A DNA stretch of 25,406 nucleotides from CAYZPE01 sp046050145. GTDB taxonomy: Bacteria; Patescibacteriota; Minisyncoccia; Phycocordibacterales; CAYZPE01. Below, one piece after another: positions 7,828 through 12,713 of the stretch; within the stretch, counting starts at the first letter, position 1; each line of letters begins with the position of its first letter. The position numbers and the translations under genes are program-made. The stretch lies in NCBI GenBank assembly GCA_046050145.1, contig JBJOQC010000017.1, forward strand, positions 1 through 25,406. The letters are read 5' to 3'. The notes under the pieces are model-generated. The model was not told the DNA's origin. It searched no databases and was given only the letters and a program-made list of their open reading frames with translations.

Positions 7828-7984
7828 TGATTGATCTCTGTACAAGAAGCTAGTGCATCTTGCAGAGTAACTCAATCATCACCCTTGAAGGGAAAGCTAC
7901 TGGGAGAAGAAGGAAAATTCGCAGGGTCCCGATCAGGGACCGAACATCTCAGGGCGGTTACTCTCACGAGTGACCGCCTTTTTT
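7742..7984 (+). ncRNA. Candidate structured RNA or structured mRNA end
   Basis: Consecutive helices read directly from the sequence: TTGAGAG/CTCTCAA (7742-7763), CGTTTCAG/CTGAAACG (7770-7793), ACCGAT/ATCGGT (7796-7813), a three-part long stem GATGATTGA/TCAATCATC with CTCTG/CAGAG and CAAGA/TCTTG inside (7826-7880), CCCTT/AAGGG just after, GGTCCC/GGGACC (7925-7941), and a terminator. The transcript would run from about 7500 to 7984. I see no tmRNA, RNase P, SRP or riboswitch core. The density of perfect arms is well above what an unstructured mRNA shows. Confidence 0.5.
7953..7984 (+). terminator. Rho-independent terminator of the first island unit
   Basis: GGCGGTTACTC (7953-7963), loop TCAC, GAGTGACCGCC (7968-7978), T-run 7979-7984. 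Confidence 0.92.
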
Positions 7985-7986
7985 CT

Positions 7987-8015
7987 TTGCTTATACATCT
8001 ATGTCTTGTTATTGT
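7987..8015 (+). promoter_or_regulatory. Promoter of a short island RNA
   Basis: TTGCTT (7987-7992), 17-bp spacer, TATTGT (8010-8015) with extended TG-T. It starts 3 nt after the preceding T-run. Confidence 0.55.
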
Positions 8016-8021
8016 TGTAAA

Positions 8022-8081
8022 GGGTGGGTTGCGGGCCTCAGTGGCCAGAGGTAGGTTCATCGGGAACCTACCTCTTTTTTT
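8022..8081 (+). ncRNA. Candidate small RNA, about 60 nt, with terminator
   Basis: Predicted from the promoter at 7987-8015 to the terminator AGAGGTAGGTTC (8047-8058), loop ATCGG, GAACCTACCTCT (8064-8075), T-run. A short GGCC/GGCC hairpin precedes the terminator. There is no ORF with a usable start. The length is close to that of a bare terminator-type sRNA, so it may also be a transcriptional insulator. Confidence 0.4.
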
Positions 8082-8087
8082 AAGTAC

Positions 8088-8116
8088 TTGCTTTTTTATA
8101 CAAAGTGTGCTATTAT
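8088..8116 (+). promoter_or_regulatory. Promoter of the four-gene small-protein operon
   Basis: TTGCTT (8088-8093), 17-bp spacer, TATTAT (8111-8116) with extended TG-C. The segment AGTGTGCTA spanning the extended -10 is the same as in the promoter at 7465. The leader carries AGGAGG (8124-8129), a hairpin GCATCAA/TTGATGC, and a 10-codon ORF (8143-8175, MFDALSGGDL) that could be a leader peptide. Confidence 0.7.
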
Positions 8117-8187
8117 GTACTTCAGGAGGCAGGATAGCATCAATGTTTGATGCACTGTCAGGGGGTGATCTTTGAAAGGAGAAAGTC

Positions 8188-8436
8188 ATGGATCAGTGGA
8201 GAAAGAGTATGTGGATCGCTTTTTGGGCAACTCTCACACTTTGGTGTGGAGGTTGTCAGGCTGACGTCAATTTGGGATTGGGTGGAAAATTTTTCTATCC
8301 CGACCAGGTTGGTGAAAAAAAGCTGGGTGATCCACGCAAGCCGATGTTTGAAGGCTCGGGTTATACTGAGCGTCAGACCGCGGGTGGCGAAGTGAAGTCT
8401 GTCGGATTTCAGAAGTTTGAAGGAGGTGTGAAATGA
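8188..8436 (+). CDS. Small putative lipoprotein of unknown function
   Basis: An 82-residue protein. The N terminus looks like a signal sequence (MDQWRKSMWIAFWATLTL) ending in WCGGC, a lipobox-like cleavage site with C23 as the possible lipidated Cys; a short membrane anchor is the alternative. The rest is hydrophilic and Gly-rich (GLGGKFFYPDQVGEKK, ...SVGFQKFEGGVK). I do not recognise a family. AAAGGAG lies 6 nt before the ATG. It is the first gene of an operon of four small proteins; its stop overlaps the next start by ATGA. Codon use is more G+C-rich than in neighbouring housekeeping genes. Confidence 0.75.
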   Translation: MDQWRKSMWIAFWATLTLWCGGCQADVNLGLGGKFFYPDQVGEKKLGDPRKPMFEGSGYTERQTAGGEVKSVGFQKFEGGVK

Positions 8437-8594
8437 AGGATTCTTTCTTCAATGAACACTTCGGACAAATTTCTCGAATTTCAGGCGGCTGGAACATCGC
8501 CGTCAGCGACGTTAGTGTTGGAATTTTCTGTGTGCTGGTTCTTTGGTTCGTTACGTGGCGGATCAAGAAGTTTTTTCGGAAACATTCTCATTAG
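8433..8594 (+). CDS. Small single-pass membrane protein (53 aa)
   Basis: ATG at 8433 overlaps the preceding stop (ATGA) and follows AAGGAGG at about 8420-8426. The protein starts MKDSFFNEHFGQISRISGGW, has one membrane helix (about residues 26-43, VSVGIFCVLVLWFVTWRI) and ends in a basic tail KKFFRKHSH. The positive tail predicts N-out/C-in topology. No family is recognised. The ATGA overlap and the strong Shine-Dalgarno site make translation very likely despite the small size. Confidence 0.75.
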   Translation: MKDSFFNEHFGQISRISGGWNIAVSDVSVGIFCVLVLWFVTWRIKKFFRKHSH

Positions 8595-8603
8595 GAGGTC
8601 AAA

Positions 8604-8918
8604 ATGAGTCAGTCGGATATTATTCTTGTTGTTGCGGTGCACCTGATTGTTCTTGGTGTGGCCACTGTTCTCGCTCTCGGAGTTATCGGAAGAGTCCGCG
8701 AGAGTCGCGCTTGGAACAAGCGCCGGCAGCAGCAGGAGAGAGTGGTTGCGTTTGAAAATCAGTTTTACAGCACAAACCGTCTCTGTCCACATTGTCACCA
8801 GCCCATCACTCTCGATGGGGCACTGATGGCAGGTGGTATAGTGACCCACTGTGGTCACAACCTGTTCTTCGTAAAGAACAACAGATATCTTGTCGATGAG
8901 AAAGGTCAGGCTGCCTAA
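8604..8918 (+). CDS. Membrane-anchored zinc-ribbon protein (104 aa)
   Basis: An N-terminal membrane helix (about residues 5-30, DIILVVAVHLIVLGVATVLA) is followed by an Arg/Gln-rich linker (VRESRAWNKRRQQQER) and a compact putative zinc site: C61-P-H-C64 and H82-C83-G-H85. The arrangement places the zinc domain in the cytoplasm by the positive-inside rule. AGGAGG lies 6 nt before the ATG. The function is unknown; small membrane-bound zinc ribbons often act as adaptors, which is only a suggestion here. It is the third gene of the island operon. Confidence 0.8.
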   Translation: MSQSDIILVVAVHLIVLGVATVLALGVIGRVRESRAWNKRRQQQERVVAFENQFYSTNRLCPHCHQPITLDGALMAGGIVTHCGHNLFFVKNNRYLVDEKGQAA

Positions 8919-8928
8919 CTTGCTTGCA

Positions 8929-8943
8929 GTCCGCTTTGCGGAC
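8929..8943 (+). other. Intergenic hairpin before the last island gene
   Basis: GTCCGC-TTT-GCGGAC sits directly upstream of the Shine-Dalgarno site GGAAAGGA (8944-8951). There is no T-run, so it is not a terminator; it may protect or tune the last gene of the operon. Confidence 0.6.
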
Positions 8944-8956
8944 GGAAAGGATTCTA

Positions 8957-9148
8957 ATGGCTTTCCATGGACAGATTGATCGTGACAGTCTGGATGGGGA
9001 TCGACAACAATGCCCCAACCCCGACTGTTCGAAACACATTCAAGTCAACGACTCCGGTCAGTGCCCTGAATGCAAACATCAAATCGTCCCGCTTCAGCCT
9101 CTGGCTGTGGTGGGGCAAATGGATGAGGTCTGGGAACCCTCTTCCTGA
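8957..9148 (+). CDS. Small soluble zinc-ribbon protein (63 aa)
   Basis: A 63-residue protein with two Cys pairs, C19-PNPD-C24 and C36-PE-C39, forming a likely rubredoxin/zinc-ribbon-like metal site (RQQCPNPDCSKHI ... GQCPECKHQIVPL). No other domain is present. The start at 8957 is chosen because GGAAAGGA lies 5-6 nt upstream; an earlier in-frame start at 8924 would cover the hairpin and lacks a site. It is the last gene of the operon, followed by a strong terminator. Its zinc motif resembles that of the preceding gene, so the two may act together. Function is unknown. Confidence 0.75.
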   Translation: MAFHGQIDRDSLDGDRQQCPNPDCSKHIQVNDSGQCPECKHQIVPLQPLAVVGQMDEVWEPSS

Positions 9149-9166
9149 AGAAGTTTGCGAATCCCA

Positions 9167-9208
9167 ACCGTGAAAGTGTGAGTCTTCGACTCCACTTCAC
9201 GGTTTTTT
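9167..9208 (+). terminator. Terminator of the small-protein operon
   Basis: ACCGTGAA (9167-9174) pairs with TTCACGGT (9196-9203); inner GTG/CAC and GAGTC/GACTC close the hairpin. A T-run follows. Confidence 0.92.
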
Positions 9209-9236
9209 ATTTTGAAATTAATTTTTTTAATTTATA

Positions 9237-9265
9237 TTGACAATAATCTATATTAGATTTATGAT
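9237..9265 (+). promoter_or_regulatory. Near-consensus promoter of a candidate small RNA
   Basis: TTGACA (9237-9242), 17-bp spacer, TATGAT (9260-9265). No start codon with a ribosome site follows before the terminator at 9332. Confidence 0.75.
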
Positions 9266-9271
9266 TTATTT

Positions 9272-9366
9272 TGTAGTTTTTTAAAAAACTGGCAGCACAG
9301 AGACGCAAGGTGACGCGTTTTCTGTGCGAAACCCCCGACAGCTAGACTCGCTGTTCGGGGGTTTTT
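9272..9366 (+). ncRNA. Candidate small RNA, about 95 nt
   Basis: Predicted from the promoter at 9237-9265 to the terminator CCCCCGACAGC (9332-9342), loop TAGACTC, complementary arm 9350-9361, T-run. An upstream hairpin GCACAGA (9295-9301)/TCTGTGC (9321-9327) holds an inner ACGC/GCGT pair. The single-stranded part between the T-rich start and the first hairpin is A-rich. I do not recognise a known RNA family, and there is no credible ORF. Confidence 0.55.
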
Positions 9367-9386
9367 ATTGAGTTACGCTATGGGCA

Positions 9387-9414
9387 TTGACACAAAAAAG
9401 TATTCGTGTAAAAT
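9387..9414 (+). promoter_or_regulatory. Promoter of a second candidate small RNA
   Basis: TTGACA (9387-9392), 16-bp spacer, TAAAAT (9409-9414) preceded by TG. Confidence 0.65.
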
Positions 9415-9420
9415 AGCTTG

Positions 9421-9556
9421 TACCTCAAGTGAGGTTGTTCCTTTGACTGACACCCTGACTCCTCTGGGAAGAGAGAGTCCGTCCCTCGACGCGACGTGCT
9501 TACTCAAGTACGTTGCGCATCTCCAACCCGTGCCCACGCCAGGCACGGGTTTTTTT
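9421..9556 (+). ncRNA. Candidate structured small RNA, about 136 nt
   Basis: Four helices follow the promoter: ACCTC-AAGT-GAGGT (9422-9435); GACTC-CTCT-GGGA-AGAG-A-GAGTC (9457-9479); a 12-bp stem CGCGACGTGCTT-ACTC-AAGTACGTTGCG (9490-9517) with two G-T pairs; and the terminator CCCGTGCC (9527-9534)/GGCACGGG (9542-9549) with a T-run to 9556. It is not the SRP, 6S, tmRNA or RNase P core that I know. An open frame crosses it and joins dnaX, but the structure, promoter and terminator argue for an untranslated RNA that ends before dnaX. Confidence 0.6.
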
Positions 9557-9571
9557 ATACCTCATAAATAC

Positions 9572-9580
9572 TGCTATACT
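9572..9580 (+). promoter_or_regulatory. Extended -10 promoter of dnaX, likely leaderless
   Basis: TG-C-TATACT (TATACT at 9575-9580) followed by 6 nt to the ATG at 9587. The preceding terminator leaves no other promoter for dnaX. Confidence 0.7.
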
Positions 9581-9586
9581 ATTTCA

Positions 9587-10657
9587 ATGATAAAAAAGCA
9601 GTCTCAAGAATTTACGGCACTCTATAGGAAGCACCGACCTGCTACATTCAAAGATGTGATTGGTCAGGATCATATTGTGTCTGTATTAGAGAATGCATTA
9701 AAACTTGGAAATATTTCTCATGCATATTTGTTTACAGGTTCTCGAGGTACAGGGAAAACCTCTGTTGCACGAATTTTTGCCCGTGAAATAGGAACATCTG
9801 ATAAGGATTTGTATGAGATAGACGCAGCATCAAATAGAGGCATTGATGATATTCGTGAGATTCGTGATGGGGTTTCTACAATGCCGTTTGATTCAAAATA
9901 CAAGGTCTATATTATCGATGAGGTGCACATGCTCACAAAGGAAGCCTTCAATGCACTCTTGAAGACCTTGGAAGAGCCACCTTCACACGCTCTGTTTATC
10001 CTTGCAACAACAGAAATGGAAAAGCTTCCTGAGACTATTGTGTCGCGTTGTCAGGTTTTTCATTTTAAAAAACCAAATCAAACTATTTTAAAAAGTTTTG
10101 TACAAAATACTGCAAAAAAAGAAGGGTTTACTCTCGATCCTGCGGGGGCAGAGCTCGTGGCGCTCTTGGGAGATGGTTCATATCGTGACACTCACGGCAT
10201 ATTACAAAAAGTAATAGGTTCTTCGGAAGATAAAAAAATATCTCTTGAAGAAATAGAAAAGGTGACAGGGGCGCCAAAAACTTCTCTTGTAAATGCTGTG
10301 ATACAAGGTATTGCTCACAAAGATATATCGGTGTCACTCAAGGCTCTTCATAAGGCGGTCGAGGGAAATGTTGATATGAAGCTTTTTACCAAACTTATAC
10401 TTCAGAAACTTCGTTTTGTATTACTTCTTCGTTTTGCGGGAGATATGGAAAAGGGTATTAAAGAAACCCTTTCAGAAGAGGATTTTACGTTCTTAAAAGG
10501 GATCGCCTCAGATAAAGAGGTAAAAATTAATTCAGAAACCCTTATAGAGTTCCTCAGTGCATATGATCTTATTGGCTTCGCTTCTATTCCAGAACTTCCT
10601 TTAGAACTTGCGATAATTAAACTTGTGGGGCAAAATAACCTAACAGCTATTAGCTAA
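9587..10657 (+). CDS. dnaX: DNA polymerase III gamma/tau subunit, short form
   Basis: A 356-residue clamp-loader ATPase of the replisome. It starts with the DnaX signature LYRKHRPATFKDVIGQDHI (residues 11-29). Walker A is GSRGTGKTS, Walker B is VYIIDEVHML, sensor 1 is ILATTE, and the SRC motif is VSRCQVFHF. Domain III follows. The usual four-Cys zinc insertion after the Walker A helix is missing: ARIFAREIGTSDKDLYEIDAASNRG runs straight through. There are no tau-type C-terminal domains, so it is gamma-sized. The start at 9587 is chosen because the DnaX signature begins a few residues later and the promoter ends 6 nt before; an in-frame start at 9368 would run through a terminator and an RNA gene. 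Confidence 0.95.
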   Translation: MIKKQSQEFTALYRKHRPATFKDVIGQDHIVSVLENALKLGNISHAYLFTGSRGTGKTSVARIFAREIGTSDKDLYEIDAASNRGIDDIREIRDGVSTMPFDSKYKVYIIDEVHMLTKEAFNALLKTLEEPPSHALFILATTEMEKLPETIVSRCQVFHFKKPNQTILKSFVQNTAKKEGFTLDPAGAELVALLGDGSYRDTHGILQKVIGSSEDKKISLEEIEKVTGAPKTSLVNAVIQGIAHKDISVSLKALHKAVEGNVDMKLFTKLILQKLRFVLLLRFAGDMEKGIKETLSEEDFTFLKGIASDKEVKINSETLIEFLSAYDLIGFASIPELPLELAIIKLVGQNNLTAIS

Positions 10658-10676
10658 CAGCTTTAAGCTTTAATAT

Positions 10677-10750
10677 TGCGGGATCGTCTAATGGTAGGAC
10701 ATCAGCTTTTGGAGCTGACTATCTAGGTTCGAGCCCTAGTCCCGCAGCCA
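10677..10750 (+). tRNA. tRNA-Gln (anticodon UUG)
   Basis: A complete cloverleaf of 74 nt. Acceptor TGCGGGA pairs with TCCCGCA, with discriminator G and an encoded CCA. The anticodon arm is TCAGC-TTTTGGA-GCTGA with TTG at positions 34-36. The T arm is CTAGG-TTCGAGC-CCTAG. The weak T1-A72 pair and G73 are glutamine identity features. Confidence 0.96.
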
Positions 10751-10882
10751 ACTCGTGCGACGCTCAAGACGCGTCAAAATAACGATATTTTGATGAAGTA
10801 AAGAGCGACCCGTCTAGGACGGAGAAACCGCACAAGTTACCTATCCCGACATGGCATACCTGCTGAGAGCAGTATTCAGAAC
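10751..10882 (+). ncRNA. Candidate structured RNA directly after tRNA-Gln
   Basis: Starting at the base after CCA: outer stem ACTCGTGCG (10751-10759)/CGCACAAGT (10829-10837) with one mismatch; CGCTC (10761-10765)/GAGCG (10803-10807); hairpin CAAAATA-ACGA-TATTTTG (10775-10792); hairpin CCGTC-TAG-GACGG (10810-10822); and CTGC/GCAG (10860-10872) extended by ATA/TAT. This is a closed multi-branched fold, and a terminator follows at 10883. It is probably co-transcribed with the tRNA. No known RNA family is recognised. Confidence 0.5.
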
Positions 10883-10914
10883 AAAAAATCACCGATACAA
10901 AACGGTGATTTTTT
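10883..10914. terminator. Strong terminator after the tRNA-Gln unit
   Basis: AAAAAATCACCG (10883-10894), loop ATACAAAA, CGGTGATTTTTT (10903-10914). Symmetric A and T runs would allow it to work on both strands. Confidence 0.93.
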
Positions 10915-10922
10915 GTTAGAAT
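10914..10922 (+). promoter_or_regulatory. Extended -10 promoter of the thiol/metal cluster
   Basis: TG-T-TAGAAT (TAGAAT at 10917-10922), overlapping the T-run of the preceding terminator, with 8 nt to the ATG at 10931. No Shine-Dalgarno site. Probably leaderless. Confidence 0.6.
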
Positions 10923-10930
10923 AAATTGAT

Positions 10931-11347
10931 ATGTTTTCAAATAATTTGTTTCATAAAGTAGTCAAAGTGCCTATTATTCTGTACACCTTTTTTGTGCTCC
11001 TTTTCGGTATATCTCAAATGAACATGGATATGAACTCGATGGATGGTAAAGCAAACTGTCCCTTTGGCGGGCACTCAATGGCGATTTGCCAGATGAATCC
11101 GATGGAACATATTCAAGAGTGGCAAAGTATGTTCACAATGTTGCCAGCACAAAATACACTGTTCATTCTTCTTGCATTTTTTATATTTCTTGCCATAAGC
11201 AAGCTTAAATTTTGGAACAAATTTTCAATACCAGAATTATCTTTTTCTATTTCAATAAAACAATCTTTATTATCTAGTACTTTCAAAGTATCTAGTCCTC
11301 TTCAGGAAGCTTTGTCTAAGGGTATATTAAACCCCAAACTTTTCTAA
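10931..11347 (+). CDS. Met/His/Cys-rich small membrane protein, copper-cluster type
   Basis: A 138-residue protein with a membrane helix at about 12-30 and another at about 75-91. Between them is an external loop rich in metal ligands: MNMDMNSMDGKANCPF, GGHSMAICQMNPMEH, with C43, H48, C53 and H60. Then comes SMFTMLPAQNTLFILLAF. A cytoplasmic Ser-rich tail ends in GILNPKLF. It shares this architecture (helix, two Cys ten residues apart, His, LP at the second helix) with the protein at 19605 behind copA. I do not know a named family. A copper-binding or copper-sensing membrane role is inferred from the ligands and from the paralogue's position. It leads the cluster of DsbA-like genes. Confidence 0.8.
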   Translation: MFSNNLFHKVVKVPIILYTFFVLLFGISQMNMDMNSMDGKANCPFGGHSMAICQMNPMEHIQEWQSMFTMLPAQNTLFILLAFFIFLAISKLKFWNKFSIPELSFSISIKQSLLSSTFKVSSPLQEALSKGILNPKLF

Positions 11348-11415
11348 CAAATTTACTTATTTAGTTTTAAAACTAGAGTTTTTTAGTCTTACTTATTAAT
11401 TAACCTTATGTTTCT

Positions 11416-12141
11416 ATGGAAGAAAATAATAGAACAATTCAAACGAATAACTTGGCTGTACCGATTGCGATAGTGATCGCTGGAGCCTTGATAGCATTAG
11501 CAGTATTCTATAGTGATGGAAAAACATCCAATGCTAAAGTCCCCGAACAGCAAGGTGTTGCACAACAACAAACTGGTGATCTTGAAAAAATGATACCGAT
11601 TTCTTCGACAGATCATATTCGGGGCAACCCAGATGCTCTTGTAAAAATAGTTGAATATTCTGATACTGAATGCCCATTCTGTAAAAGATTTCACGGTACT
11701 ATGAAGGAAGTAATGAATGAATACGGCAAAGATGGCAAAGTGGCATGGGTATACCGCCACTTTCCGCTTGATCAACTCCATTCAAAAGCTCGAAAAGAAG
11801 CTGTTGCGCTTGAATGTGCCAATGAGCAGGGCGGGAACGACAAGTTCTGGTCATACGCCGATCGTCTCTACGAAATTACCCCAGCAAATAATGGTTTGGA
11901 CCCAGCCGAGTTACCAAAGATAGCTCAATATATAGGATTAGATGTCCAAAAATTTAATGTTTGCCTTGGAAGTACTAAATACGATAAGCATATAGAAGAT
12001 GAAGTACAAAACGCAGTAGCAACTGGTGGTAATGGAACCCCGTGGAGTATTGTGGTAGGAAAAAACAATAAGAAATACCCACTTTCTGGCGCACAACCGA
12101 TATCAGCAATTAAACAACTTATAGATCTTGCAGGAAAATAA
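11416..12141 (+). CDS. Membrane-anchored DsbA-like thiol oxidoreductase (CPFC)
   Basis: A 241-residue protein: uncleaved anchor helix at residues 13-31 (LAVPIAIVIAGALIALAVF), a Gln-rich linker, then a thioredoxin-fold DsbA domain. The active site is C86-P-F-C89 (YSDTECPFCKRFH), and the cis-Pro is P209 in GNGTPWSIVV. Two further Cys, C134 and C183, could form a structural disulfide in the helical insertion. It belongs to the DSBA-like thioredoxin family (thioredoxin_4 type) that makes or shuffles disulfides outside the membrane. It lies 3 nt before a membrane protein with a CAAC motif and close to a second DsbA, all on one strand. No Shine-Dalgarno site is seen at ATG 11416. Confidence 0.93.
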   Translation: MEENNRTIQTNNLAVPIAIVIAGALIALAVFYSDGKTSNAKVPEQQGVAQQQTGDLEKMIPISSTDHIRGNPDALVKIVEYSDTECPFCKRFHGTMKEVMNEYGKDGKVAWVYRHFPLDQLHSKARKEAVALECANEQGGNDKFWSYADRLYEITPANNGLDPAELPKIAQYIGLDVQKFNVCLGSTKYDKHIEDEVQNAVATGGNGTPWSIVVGKNNKKYPLSGAQPISAIKQLIDLAGK

Positions 12142-12144
12142 ATT

Positions 12145-12687
12145 ATGGTCATTCAAGCTCTACAAAAAGTATTTAGAAAACCTATATATGTGATTTTTGC
12201 ACTTGTTGTAAGTATATTGGTTTTTGTATTTGCTGTATGGCTTCCAAATATTCGATTGATTACAAACATAGTTAGCTCTCCAGATGTTTCCTTATCGAGC
12301 AAGATTGAATTACCAGTTAGTCTATTGGGTTCTATCAATACTAACTTCACAACTCTATCTGCTTCATACACAATTGCTATTGCCATATTGTTTGGAATAT
12401 ACGTCTCTATGATGGTTTATTTTTTGAAGCACAGGATTGAAAATATTAGGCAAAGTGGAATTGCAGCAGGTTTTCTGGGGATTATGAGTGGGATTGTCGG
12501 GGTGGGATGTGCCGCCTGCGGGGCATTTCTACTGACCAGTCTTCTGTCGATTATTGGTGCAGGAGGACTACTCGTACTACTGCCACTTCACGGTAGTGAA
12601 TTCGGTATTTTGGGCACACTACTTTTAGTATTTGCCGTATTTAGAACAGCAAAACAAATAGAAAGCCCGCTAGTATGTAAAATTTAG
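12145..12687 (+). CDS. Polytopic membrane protein with intramembrane CAAC motif
   Basis: A 180-residue protein with about four membrane helices (near 14-34, 75-93, 106-135 and 138-168). The third begins GFLGIMSGIVGVGCAACGAFLL with C122-A-A-C125, followed by LLPLHGSEFGILG. A CXXC pair inside a membrane helix beside two DsbA genes suggests that it re-oxidises DsbA (a DsbB or VKOR substitute) or passes electrons; this is inference. It is not VKOR by sequence, since the four-Cys pattern is missing; a fifth Cys (C178) is near the C terminus. It starts 3 nt after the stop of the first DsbA gene, so the two are probably translated together. Confidence 0.8.
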   Translation: MVIQALQKVFRKPIYVIFALVVSILVFVFAVWLPNIRLITNIVSSPDVSLSSKIELPVSLLGSINTNFTTLSASYTIAIAILFGIYVSMMVYFLKHRIENIRQSGIAAGFLGIMSGIVGVGCAACGAFLLTSLLSIIGAGGLLVLLPLHGSEFGILGTLLLVFAVFRTAKQIESPLVCKI

Positions 12688-12713
12688 AATTGTAAATTTA
12701 ACTCACATAAATT

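Noticed and set aside
7500..7984. tmRNA, RNase P or SRP RNA
   Set aside because: No tRNA-like ends, no RNase P P4 core and no SRP tetraloop core were found.
8143..8175. Leader peptide MFDALSGGDL
   Set aside because: AGGAGG lies 13 nt away, farther than usual, and no attenuator follows; mentioned only with the promoter.
9368..9586. In-frame N-terminal extension of dnaX
   Set aside because: It crosses a promoter, a structured RNA and a strong terminator; the DnaX signature starts just after 9587.
10751..10840. Hammerhead-type ribozyme
   Set aside because: TTGATGA and GAAA occur, but the helices are in the wrong order and the C of CUGAUGA is absent.
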